Positions 1 to 6,811 of a stretch of DNA of 16,347 bases are shown piece by piece. The position numbers were made by a program, and so were the translations under genes. The DNA comes from Deltaproteobacteria bacterium. Its GTDB lineage: Bacteria; Myxococcota_A; UBA9160; PR03. Positions within the stretch are counted from its first letter, which is position 1, and the number at the start of each line of letters is the position of its first letter. The stretch covers positions 1-16,347 of the forward strand of contig JAGSPS010000028.1 in the NCBI GenBank assembly GCA_018262315.1, in the 5' to 3' direction. Below the pieces are notes generated by a model. That model worked only from the letters and a program-made list of their open reading frames with translations, was not told the origin of the DNA and searched no databases.

Positions 1-242
1 TGATCGGCTTCGTCGGGCTGATCGTTCCCCATGCGCTGCGTCTCGTGCTCGGTCCGGATCACCGCTTGCTGGTGCCGGCGTCCGCACTCGCCGGGGCGGC
101 GTTCCTCGTCGTCTGCGATGCCGCCGCGCGCAGCGTGCTGCCCGGCCGCGAATTGCCGGTGGGCGCGATCACCGCGCTCGCGGGCGGACCGCTCTTCCTG
201 GCGCTGATGCGGCGGCAACAGCGCCGCGGGCTGATCGCTTGA
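1..242 (+). CDS. FecCD-family ABC importer permease, C-terminal end (partial)
   Basis: The reading frame is open from base 3 and gives the last 79 residues of a permease; the start lies outside the window. It contains the hallmark 'GFVGLIVPH' followed by 'GPDHR' and 'LPVGAITALAGGPLF', which are typical of the C-terminal cytoplasmic loop and last two membrane helices of BtuC/FhuB/FecD-type permeases. These proteins form the homodimeric or pseudodimeric inner-membrane channel that imports ferric siderophores, haem or cobalamin. The TGA stop (240-242) overlaps the TTG start of the ATPase gene, so the two subunits are translationally coupled. The substrate cannot be told from this fragment; a binding protein gene would be expected upstream. 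Confidence 0.9.
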   Translation, partial: IGFVGLIVPHALRLVLGPDHRLLVPASALAGAAFLVVCDAAARSVLPGRELPVGAITALAGGPLFLALMRRQQRRGLIA

Positions 243-1030
243 GCGCAGAGCAGCCGCGATTGGAGCTCTCTGGTGTCGCCGTCCGGTTGGGTTCGCGCGC
301 AGTGCTGGCCGGCGTCAACCTTTCCGTAGCGCCGGGCGAAGTGGTGGGCCTGCTCGGTCGCAACGGCGCCGGCAAGACGACGCTTTTGCGCGTCGCGTGC
401 GGGGCGCTCGCGCCGGACGCCGGTCGTGTGCTGCTCGAAGGCCGCGCGCTCGCTTCGACCTCGCGCCGCGAGCGCGCCCGCAGCGTCGCGCTGGTGCCGC
501 AGGACACGCAGGTGCCGTTCCCGTTCTCGGTTGCTGAAGTCGTGCTGATGGGACGCACGCCGCATCTCGGCTGGCTCGGCTTCGAGGGCGCGCACGATCT
601 CGATGTGGCGCGCGCCGCGATGGAGCGCATGGGTATCGGCGCGCTCGCCAATCGCTCCGTGCTGACGCTGTCGGGCGGCGAGCGCCAACTCGCGATCGTC
701 GCCCGCGCGCTCGCGCAGCAGCCACGCCTGCTACTGCTCGACGAGCCCACCGCGTTCCTCGATCTGCGCCATCGCCTCGAGGTGCTGACGGTGGTGCGCG
801 AGCTGGCGGCGGCCGGTGCCAGCGCGCTCGTCGTCTCGCACGATCTCGGTGTCGCGGCGCGTTTCTGCGACCGCCTGGTGCTACTCGGCGACGGCCGCAT
901 CCTCGCGAGCGGCCCGCCGCGCGAGGTGCTGACGCCCGATCTGCTCCGCGCCGCATTCGGCATCGAGGTCGAACTCGGCTTCGCGACCGACGGCGTTCCG
1001 GTGGTGGTGCCGCGGGCGCTCGCGCCCTAG
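239..1030 (+). CDS. ABC importer ATP-binding protein (FecE/BtuD/FhuC type)
   Basis: A 263-residue nucleotide-binding subunit, normal in length for the iron-siderophore/B12 importer ATPases. Visible motifs: Walker A GRNGAGKTT (residues 40-48), Q-loop Gln88 in 'LVPQDTQ', signature LSGGERQ (144-150), Walker B LLLLDEP (164-170) and the switch His201 in 'VVSHD'. It hydrolyses ATP at the cytoplasmic face to drive uptake through the FecCD permease encoded just upstream. The TTG start at 239 is chosen because it overlaps the permease stop as TTGA and gives the usual N-terminus a few residues before the first beta strand. Its stop is 47 bases before enolase, with no clear terminator, so read-through into the next operon is possible. 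Substrate class (iron chelate versus cobalamin) is unresolved. Confidence 0.93.
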   Translation: MSAEQPRLELSGVAVRLGSRAVLAGVNLSVAPGEVVGLLGRNGAGKTTLLRVACGALAPDAGRVLLEGRALASTSRRERARSVALVPQDTQVPFPFSVAEVVLMGRTPHLGWLGFEGAHDLDVARAAMERMGIGALANRSVLTLSGGERQLAIVARALAQQPRLLLLDEPTAFLDLRHRLEVLTVVRELAAAGASALVVSHDLGVAARFCDRLVLLGDGRILASGPPREVLTPDLLRAAFGIEVELGFATDGVPVVVPRALAP

Positions 1031-1077
1031 CTTGCCGACCCCGGACTCATGCCGCCCAGACAGCGGAGCGAAACGCC

Positions 1078-2394
1078 ATGGCGAAACTGACGATCCAACG
1101 CGTACTCGGCCGCGAGATTCTCGACTCGCGCGGCAATCCCACCGTCGAGGTCGAAGTCACGGCCTCGAGCGGAGTCGTAGGCCGCGCCGCGGTTCCGTCC
1201 GGCGCGTCGACCGGCTCTCGCGAGGCGCTCGAGCTGCGCGACGGCGATCCGAGTCGCTACCGCGGCAAGGGCGTGCGCCGCGCGGTCGAGCACGTCAACG
1301 GCGAGATCGCGCGCCAGGTGGTGGGGATGTTGCTCGGTGGGCTCGAGGAGCAGGGCGGCCTCGACGGCGCGTTGATCGCGCTCGACGGCACCGAGACCAA
1401 GTCGCGGCTCGGCGCCAACGCCATCCTCGGTGTGTCGCTCGCCGCGGCCCGCGCCGCGGCGCTCGCGGCCGGGGTTCCGTTGTATCGCTTCCTCGGCGGG
1501 GAGGACGCGACGCTGCTGCCCGCGCCGATGATGAACGTCGTCAACGGCGGCGCGCACGCCGACAACAACGTCGACTTGCAGGAGTTCATGATCTTCCCGG
1601 TCGGCGCGCCGAGCTTCGCGGAAGCGCTGCGCTGGGGCGCCGAGTGCTTCCACGCGCTCGCGGGCGTGCTGAAGGCGAAGGGCTACTCGACGGCGGTCGG
1701 TGACGAGGGTGGCTTCGCGCCCAACCTGTCGAGCAACCACGAAGCGATCGAGCTGGTGCTGACGGCGATCGAGAAGGCGGGCTATCGGCCCGGCGACGAC
1801 GTCGCGATCGCGCTCGATCCGGCCGCGTCCGAGTTCCACAAGGACGGGCGCTACGTGCTCGCGGGCGAAAACGCCACCAGGAGCAGCGACGAGATGATCG
1901 AGTTCTGGGCGCAGTGGTGCGCGCGCTACCCGATCGTCTCGATCGAGGACGGCCTCGGCGAAAGCGACTGGGACGGCTGGGCCAAGCTCACAAAAAAACT
2001 GGGCGATCGCTGCCAGATCGTCGGCGACGACCTCTTCGTCACCAACCCCGCCATCTTGCGCAAGGGCATCGAGCGGAAGGTCGGCAATGCGATCCTGATC
2101 AAGGTGAACCAGATCGGGACGCTCAGCGAGACGCTCGAAGCGATGCGGGTCGCGCGCGAAGCAGGCTACGCGTCGATCGTATCGCACCGCTCGGGGGAAA
2201 CCGAAGACACCACGATCGCCGACCTCGCGGTTGCGACCGGCGCGGGCCAGATCAAGACCGGCTCGGCGTCGCGCACCGACCGCATCTGCAAGTACAACCA
2301 GCTGCTGCGCATCGAGTCCGAGCTGGGGCCGCGCGCGCGCTACGCGGGGCGCAGCAAGCTCGCGCAGCGAAGCGAGGGCAAGCGAAGTTCATGA
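1078..2394 (+). CDS. eno: Enolase (phosphopyruvate hydratase)
   Basis: A 438-residue enolase, which interconverts 2-phosphoglycerate and phosphoenolpyruvate in the cytosol. The N-terminus shows 'GREILDSRGNPTVEVEV'. Catalytic Glu210 lies in 'VGDEGGFAPN', the Mg ligands are Asp247 ('ALDPAASEF'), Glu290 ('SIEDGL') and Asp317/318 ('VGDDLF'), and the catalytic Lys342 lies in 'ILIKVNQ'; 'SHRSGETEDTTI' closes the active site. All key residues are present. The C-terminus runs about 15 residues beyond the common 'ARYAGR' end. The gene overlaps the next one by ATGA, so it heads a four-gene coupled unit rather than sitting with pyrG or ftsB as in many proteobacteria. A GGAG about 11 bases before the ATG is the only ribosome-binding signal. 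A run of seven A (1992-1998) encodes Lys-Lys. Confidence 0.98.
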   Translation: MAKLTIQRVLGREILDSRGNPTVEVEVTASSGVVGRAAVPSGASTGSREALELRDGDPSRYRGKGVRRAVEHVNGEIARQVVGMLLGGLEEQGGLDGALIALDGTETKSRLGANAILGVSLAAARAAALAAGVPLYRFLGGEDATLLPAPMMNVVNGGAHADNNVDLQEFMIFPVGAPSFAEALRWGAECFHALAGVLKAKGYSTAVGDEGGFAPNLSSNHEAIELVLTAIEKAGYRPGDDVAIALDPAASEFHKDGRYVLAGENATRSSDEMIEFWAQWCARYPIVSIEDGLGESDWDGWAKLTKKLGDRCQIVGDDLFVTNPAILRKGIERKVGNAILIKVNQIGTLSETLEAMRVAREAGYASIVSHRSGETEDTTIADLAVATGAGQIKTGSASRTDRICKYNQLLRIESELGPRARYAGRSKLAQRSEGKRSS

Positions 2395-3092
2395 GCGCCG
2401 CCTCTCGCCGACGCGGCTGCCGAGTCGTGTTGCTGACGGTCGCCCTCGCAGTATCGCAAGCCGGGCGGGCGAGCGCGTGGATCCCCGAGCCCGAGAGCGC
2501 CTGGAGCCTCGTCGCGCAGAGCAACGGCGCCGCGTCGCGCACCCGAGCGCTGGCGATCGACATCGCGCTGGTCGGCGCAGACGGCGCCGTCGTCGCGACG
2601 GGCACCGCGCGCCTCGAGCCGAACGGGCGCGCGCGACTCGGCGTCACGTTTGCGGACGGCACCGTCGAGATGCACGAGCGCACGCCGATCGATTATCAGG
2701 CGACGCGCGCCGGGACGCGCGTCGAAAAGCCGCTGCGACTGATCCCACCCCTGGTGCTGCTCCAGGCCGGCAGCGCGCAGGCCGTCGCCGACGCACTGCG
2801 AACGCTCGGCGGCGACCCGAAGCTCGTCGATCTGGGCATGGAGGGCGCGCACGATTGCTGGGTGCTCGGGGGTCGCGACATGGGTGCGTTCGACGCCAAC
2901 ACGCGCGTCTCCTTGTGGGTGGACCAGGAATCGCAGCAGCCCGTCCGCATCGACGATGGCTCGGGCACGCAGTACCGATTCGGCACCCCCAAGAAGGGCG
3001 AGGACATCCGCTTCCCAGCCTGGATCGACGTGCGCGCCGCCACCGGACCGAGTTGGCGCATCGACGTGAGGTCCGTGAGGCCCGCCCCATGA
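2391..3092 (+). CDS. Secreted protein of unknown function in the enolase-aldolase operon
   Basis: A 233-residue protein that I do not recognise. The ATG at 2391 overlaps the enolase TGA and gives a clear signal peptide: Arg/Cys-rich start, hydrophobic core 'VVLLTVALAV', and a likely signal peptidase I site after 'RASA' near residue 30. No lipobox cysteine follows. The mature part is soluble and beta-rich in look, with 'IALVGADGAVVATGTARLE' and a C-terminal half in which an Asn/Asp-rich stretch alternates with short hydrophobic strands ('RVSLWVDQESQQPVRI', 'GTQYRFG'). That pattern recalls periplasmic outer-membrane lipoprotein-sorting-like proteins, but this is only an impression. Its ATGA overlaps on both sides tie it to cytosolic carbon enzymes, an unusual setting for an exported protein. 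Confidence 0.85.
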   Translation: MSAASRRRGCRVVLLTVALAVSQAGRASAWIPEPESAWSLVAQSNGAASRTRALAIDIALVGADGAVVATGTARLEPNGRARLGVTFADGTVEMHERTPIDYQATRAGTRVEKPLRLIPPLVLLQAGSAQAVADALRTLGGDPKLVDLGMEGAHDCWVLGGRDMGAFDANTRVSLWVDQESQQPVRIDDGSGTQYRFGTPKKGEDIRFPAWIDVRAATGPSWRIDVRSVRPAP

Positions 3093-4297
3093 CCGCGCCG
3101 CCGCCTTGCGCCATCTTGAGACCGCCCGTGGGGGGCAAAGCGAAGGGGGGCCGAACACTGCACTCTGTAGAAGACACACGCCCGCGCAAGGGGCTTTCCG
3201 TGCCCGTCATCACCGTGGTGGACGAGGCGGGCGCGCTGATCGAGGCCGATCAACGCGCGCTGGTCCGCTACGTGATCCAGGACGGTTACGGCGCCGACGT
3301 CGTGTTTGCCGCGGGGACCACCGGCGAATGGGATCGCCTCCACAACCGGGTGCGCCAGCGCGTGATCCAGGTCTGCGCGGAGGAGGTCGCCAAAGCCAAC
3401 GCGCAGCTCCTGACCGGCCGTGCCGAGCGCGACGTCGAACTCTGGGCGGGCATCACGGCGCCGAGTCCCGAAGAGACGCTCGAGAACCTCGAGGTGGCGG
3501 TGGCAGCCGGCGCCGCCGCCGCGGTGCTGGCGCCGCTCTCGATCCAGGGCATCGACGACCCGGTGCGCTTCGTCGCGCGCGAGATCGCCGATGTGCTCGA
3601 CGCGCAGCCGCGGCGCATCCCCGTCTATCTGTACGACAACGCCGACATCGCCGTCGATCCGAACGTCCCGCACATCCGCACGCGCCAGGTGAAGGCGCTC
3701 TCGCGCCTCGACTTCGTGCGCGGCATCAAGGTGTCGGCGCCGCGCAAGGTGCTCGGCAACTACACGAAGGCCGCGGCGAGTTTCAATGAGCGCGGCGAGT
3801 TCGCGATCTACGTCGGCGACGCGATGCTGATCTTCGATCTGTTCCGCCCGCGCACCGGGATGCTCGGCACGGTGGCCGAACACTGGAATCGCTGGCGCCT
3901 CTCGGACACGCTGCCGGCCGGCGTGGTGGCGGGACCCGCCAACGTGTTGCCGCGCGAATGGGCGCGCGCCTGGCAGGTCTGCCGGGCGGGCGACGTCGAG
4001 CGCATGGAACAGGTCCGCGAGGTGCTCGAGACGTTCCGCGAAGGCACGCGCGCGACGGGCGGTCGCCGCAGCATCGCGTGTCTCAAGCGCGCGTTGCGCC
4101 GCCTCGGCGTGATCTCGAGCGACCTCGTGGCGAACGGCACTCCCTTCCTCACGCGGCCGGACGCGGATAGCTTCGACAAAGTCTTCGACCACGTGCGCGA
4201 GCTGGCTGCACGCCGGATCCGTCCGCCGTGGGTGAGCATCGCGCCGGGCGTCGAGCCGATCGAGGTCGAGCGCGAAGGCGGACTGAGGACGTTGTGA
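3089..4297 (+). CDS. DHDPS/N-acetylneuraminate lyase-family aldolase
   Basis: A 402-residue class I (Schiff-base) pyruvate aldolase of the DapA/NanA superfamily, longer than the usual 290-310. Seen: the pyruvate-carboxylate loop GTTGEW (residues 76-81), the catalytic Tyr182 in 'VYLYDN', and the Schiff-base Lys214 in 'RGIKVSAP'. The second tyrosine motif of true DapA ('YYNKP' type) is absent; the equivalent place reads 'LAPLSIQG'. This argues against lysine biosynthesis and for a 2-keto-3-deoxy sugar acid. Extra length comes from about 35 N-terminal residues and a C-terminal extension of about 60. The ATG at 3089 overlaps the previous stop; a GTG about 37 codons later could be an alternative start. 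The GTGA overlap with the downstream kinase-isomerase fusion suggests the aldehyde product is its substrate. The exact substrate (KDG, KDO, sialic acid or other) is inference. Confidence 0.88.
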   Translation: MTAPPPCAILRPPVGGKAKGGRTLHSVEDTRPRKGLSVPVITVVDEAGALIEADQRALVRYVIQDGYGADVVFAAGTTGEWDRLHNRVRQRVIQVCAEEVAKANAQLLTGRAERDVELWAGITAPSPEETLENLEVAVAAGAAAAVLAPLSIQGIDDPVRFVAREIADVLDAQPRRIPVYLYDNADIAVDPNVPHIRTRQVKALSRLDFVRGIKVSAPRKVLGNYTKAAASFNERGEFAIYVGDAMLIFDLFRPRTGMLGTVAEHWNRWRLSDTLPAGVVAGPANVLPREWARAWQVCRAGDVERMEQVREVLETFREGTRATGGRRSIACLKRALRRLGVISSDLVANGTPFLTRPDADSFDKVFDHVRELAARRIRPPWVSIAPGVEPIEVEREGGLRTL

Positions 4298-5961
4298 GTC
4301 CGCAGACGCCGGCTCCTTCCCGCGTAGCGAGGCAGAGCCGAGCTGCGACGTCCAGCGAGCCGCGCGATCTCGATCTGGTCGGGATCGGCAGCATGGTGGT
4401 CGATCGAGTCCACCGCGCTGCGCGCATCCTCGGTCCCGACGAGAAGGGCCCGCTGCAATCGGAGCCGGGCGGCGCGTCGGTTCGCACCTTCATCGGCGGC
4501 GTGATCCTGAACCAGCTCGGCTGGGCGAGCGCGCTCGGCCTGCGCACCGGCATCTTCGGCAAGGGCGCCGACGACGAAAACGGCCGGCTGCTGCGCGCCG
4601 CGATGGACCACGCCGGCATCGAGCATCACCTCGTACTCGACGGCTCGGCGTCGTCGGTGGCCGCGATCTTCGTCGAGCCGGGCGGCGAGCGCGCGATCTA
4701 CTTCGATCCGGCCGCCAGCGCCGAGACCACCGCCGCCCACGTGCGCGAGCAGCACGCACCCTTCATCGCGCGCGGCGCGCGGCTCACCACGGAAGTGCAC
4801 CAGGTGCCGCTCGCCGCGGTGCTCGAGGCGCTCACGATCGCGCGCGCGGCTGGCATGCAGACCAGTGTCGATCTCGACGTGCCGCCTTCCGAAGCCGTGC
4901 CGAGCCTAGGCGACGAGAAGACGCTGCACGCGGTTCTCAAAGCTGCCGATCTGCTGAAGCCGTCGAAGCGCGCGGCGCTCGAACTGTGCGGCGTCGCTGC
5001 GGCCGCACCGCTCGAGCTGGCGCGCCGCTTGCGCCAGCGCTTCGGCAATCGAGCCGTCGTGGTGACCGACGGCGCCGCGGGCTGCGCGGTCGCGGCCGAC
5101 AGCTTCGAGGGCGAAGTCGCCGCGCCGCGCGTGCGCGCCATCGACGCAACCGGCGCGGGTGACGCTTTCATGGGTGGCCTGCTCGCCGGCCTCCACCAGG
5201 GGCTCGGCTGGGAAGACGCAGCCAGGCTCGGCAACGCGGCCGGCGCCGCCTGCGTCGAGCGGCTCGGCGCGTTCCCGGCCGACGCCGTGTGGGCGCGCTG
5301 GCGCGCACTCGAACTCTACGACGGCACGCGCTTCGAACCGCGCGCGCGCCCGCCCGATCCGACGGGCGACGAGATGCTCGCCGCCTTCGACGTGGTGCTC
5401 GACGAACTCGCCGCGCAGCGCAAGCGCATCGACGCCGCCAGCTACCAGGCCGCGCTCACACTGATCCGCGACGCGGAGTCGCGCGGCGGACGCCTGCACG
5501 TGACGGGCGTCGGCAAGCCCGAGCACCTGGCGCGCTACGGCGCGTCGCTGCTCTCCTCGACCGGCACGCCTACCTCATTCTTGCACGCCACCGAAGCCGT
5601 ACACGGCAGCGCCGGCCAGATCGTGCCGGGCGACGTCGTGATCGCGATCAGCAACAGCGGCCGCACCCAGGAACTGCTCGCCGCCGTCGGCGCCGTGCGC
5701 GGCCTCGGCGCGCGCGTCATCGCAATCACCGGCGACGCGAACTCCCCGCTCGCGAAGAGCGCCGACCTCGTTCTCGACGCCAGCGTCGCGCGCGAAGGCG
5801 GCGGCCTCGGCCTCGCCCCGCGCGCCAGCATCGCCGCGGCCCTGCTCGTACTCACGACGCTGTCGGCGGGGCTCGAAACCGCACGCGGCTTCACGCACGA
5901 CGAGTACCACGCGCGCCATCCGGCGGGGCGGCTGGGGGAGCTGTCGAAGAAGAAGCGGTAG
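4294..5961 (+). CDS. PfkB-family sugar kinase fused to KdsD-like SIS sugar-phosphate isomerase
   Basis: A 555-residue two-domain protein. Residues about 26-330 are a PfkB/ribokinase-type kinase: N-terminal 'DLVGIGSMVVDRV', then 'GGVILNQ' and the catalytic DATGAGDAF (284-292, base Asp290). Residues about 360-555 are a SIS domain closest by eye to arabinose-5-phosphate isomerase (KdsD/KpsF/GutQ): 'GVGKPEH', 'STGTP', 'ISNSGRTQE', 'GLGLAP', 'RHPAGRLG'. The four catalytic residues known for E. coli KdsD (Lys59, Glu111, Glu152, His193) have counterparts at Lys408, Glu460, Glu501 and His542. The two CBS domains usually found after KdsD SIS are missing. The GTG start at 4294 overlaps the aldolase stop, with a GAGG just upstream. 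The likely role is phosphorylation of a free sugar followed by aldose-ketose isomerisation in one polypeptide; the sugar is not proven. Confidence 0.9.
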   Translation: MSPQTPAPSRVARQSRAATSSEPRDLDLVGIGSMVVDRVHRAARILGPDEKGPLQSEPGGASVRTFIGGVILNQLGWASALGLRTGIFGKGADDENGRLLRAAMDHAGIEHHLVLDGSASSVAAIFVEPGGERAIYFDPAASAETTAAHVREQHAPFIARGARLTTEVHQVPLAAVLEALTIARAAGMQTSVDLDVPPSEAVPSLGDEKTLHAVLKAADLLKPSKRAALELCGVAAAAPLELARRLRQRFGNRAVVVTDGAAGCAVAADSFEGEVAAPRVRAIDATGAGDAFMGGLLAGLHQGLGWEDAARLGNAAGAACVERLGAFPADAVWARWRALELYDGTRFEPRARPPDPTGDEMLAAFDVVLDELAAQRKRIDAASYQAALTLIRDAESRGGRLHVTGVGKPEHLARYGASLLSSTGTPTSFLHATEAVHGSAGQIVPGDVVIAISNSGRTQELLAAVGAVRGLGARVIAITGDANSPLAKSADLVLDASVAREGGGLGLAPRASIAAALLVLTTLSAGLETARGFTHDEYHARHPAGRLGELSKKKR

Positions 5962-6152
5962 CTGTCTCCCGCGACGGGGGATGCTGTTGATCCACCTTTT
6001 GGACGGCCCGTGGCCAGACCGGGAGGTCCAGCGGTAAGCCCCCTGGAATGGAGGGGTTTCGCAGCCCGATGCGACTACCCCAACAGCCTCATACTTGCGC
6101 CCGCCAGCTAAAGGTCGTGCCGTTGCCGGCCGACTTTGTCTAGGCTTTCGAT

Positions 6153-6209
6153 GCGACCGGTAGAGTCGCCTTCTGCATGCGACTCGTCGTGCCACGCACC
6201 ACCGGTCGC
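6153..6209. repeat. Nested inverted repeat (9-bp outer and 7-bp inner stems)
   Basis: Outer arms GCGACCGGT (6153-6161) and ACCGGTCGC (6201-6209) are perfect reverse complements. Inside them GAGTCGC (6163-6169) and GCGACTC (6179-6185) form a second perfect stem with a nine-base loop. One base separates the left arms and 15 bases separate the right arms. This could fold as RNA or as extruded single-stranded DNA. No T-run follows, so it is not a standard terminator. Confidence 0.6.
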
Positions 6210-6219
6210 CCTTCATCTA

Positions 6220-6248
6220 GCGGGCGCCACCTTCAGCGGGGCGCCCGC
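6220..6248. repeat. Perfect 9-bp inverted repeat (hairpin)
   Basis: GCGGGCGCC (6220-6228) and GGCGCCCGC (6240-6248) are exact reverse complements with an 11-base loop. It lies 40 bases before the GTG of the chimeric ORF and just after the nested repeat. It lacks a following T-tract, so a terminator call is weak. Confidence 0.55.
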
Positions 6249-6288
6249 CAGTTGCATCTTGGCCTAGCGGTGCTGTAAACGCTGCGGA

Positions 6289-6774
6289 GTGTTTCTCCTC
6301 TACCTCGACGAGAGCGGAAACGAGAACGAGCCTGCGGACAGGTACTTTGTCTTGGCCGGGCTCGCACTCTTCGAACGCCAGCCCATGTCGGCGCAGCAGT
6401 TCATGGAACTGCTGTTCGGGAAGCTGCCCGAGATCTTCCAGAACGAGGCCGAGCTGCGCGCCCTCTTCGACGTGCTGGCCCACGAGGCCTACGCGTTGCC
6501 GCCGCTCACCCGCGAAGAACGGGCCGCGCGCGCCAAGCTCGTCATCACCACGCATTTCAACACCAAGCAGCAGATCTTCCTCGACTTCGTGCTGTCGCAC
6601 TACGTCCGCGTTGGCGTAGAAGAACTCGACCAGGAGAAGCTCACGCCCCTCTTGCGGCTTGCGTATCACGACTCGATCGCCGACGCGGTCGCCGATCTGG
6701 GAAGGCCGGATGAGATCGGCAGGGTGTTCGCGGGCTTTCAGAAATATCTGTATCAGCAGCAGGCCGCTGCATGA
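6289..6774 (+). CDS. Chimeric remnant: DUF3800 N-terminus joined to HsdR C-terminus
   Basis: A 161-residue ORF starting GTG, made of pieces of two defence-associated families. Residues 1-31 ('FLLYLDESGN', 'DRYFVLAGLALFER') match the start of DUF3800 proteins, an RNase H-like family whose first strand carries the Asp-Glu motif. From Met33 (base 6385) on it reads as the far C-terminus of the type I restriction subunit HsdR: 'MSAQQFMELLFG', 'YALPPLTREERAARAK', 'HFNTKQQIFLDFVLSHYV', 'DELDQEKLTPLLRL'-like text and 'IADAVADLG', 'FAGFQKYLYQ'. From memory of the family, about 37 residues normally lie between 'ELRAL' and 'FDVLAH'; here they are directly joined at Leu59/Phe60. The helicase and nuclease parts of HsdR and the rest of DUF3800 are absent, and no hsdM or hsdS is present. 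Probably a deletion product kept in frame; function is doubtful. Confidence 0.8.
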   Translation: MFLLYLDESGNENEPADRYFVLAGLALFERQPMSAQQFMELLFGKLPEIFQNEAELRALFDVLAHEAYALPPLTREERAARAKLVITTHFNTKQQIFLDFVLSHYVRVGVEELDQEKLTPLLRLAYHDSIADAVADLGRPDEIGRVFAGFQKYLYQQQAAA

Positions 6775-6811
6775 CGAGCAAGGCCCGCGTCCAAGCGCGA
6801 GAGACATCCAT

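Larger units (their letters stand above)
5962..6288. other. Gene-free, structured intergenic stretch at the edge of an accessory islet
   Basis: About 327 bases with no convincing gene on either strand and visibly lower GC and more mixed composition than the flanking operon. Open frames here lack the G/C third-position bias. It holds two sets of inverted repeats (given separately) and a weaker CCCCT/AGGGG hairpin near 6038-6054. I saw no tRNA and no recognisable transposase or integron attC core. It separates the sugar operon from the chimeric HsdR remnant and probably marks a rearrangement boundary. Confidence 0.5.

Noticed and set aside
2231..3088. Upstream in-frame extension of the aldolase gene
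   Set aside because: It would overlap enolase and the whole secreted-protein gene. The ATG at 3089 gives the normal 4-base overlap.
2696..4192. Minus-strand frame of nearly 500 codons opposite the aldolase
   Set aside because: Composition is Arg/His/Asp-rich without any domain, and the plus strand carries aldolase motifs throughout.
3089..4297. Dihydrodipicolinate synthase (dapA) for lysine synthesis
   Set aside because: The superfamily is right, but the DapA second tyrosine motif is missing, the protein is about 100 residues longer, and the neighbours are sugar enzymes.
6211..6285. Integron attC-like site before the chimeric ORF
   Set aside because: The stem is perfect GC pairing, but no GTTRRRY/RYYYAAC core pair and no integrase are present.
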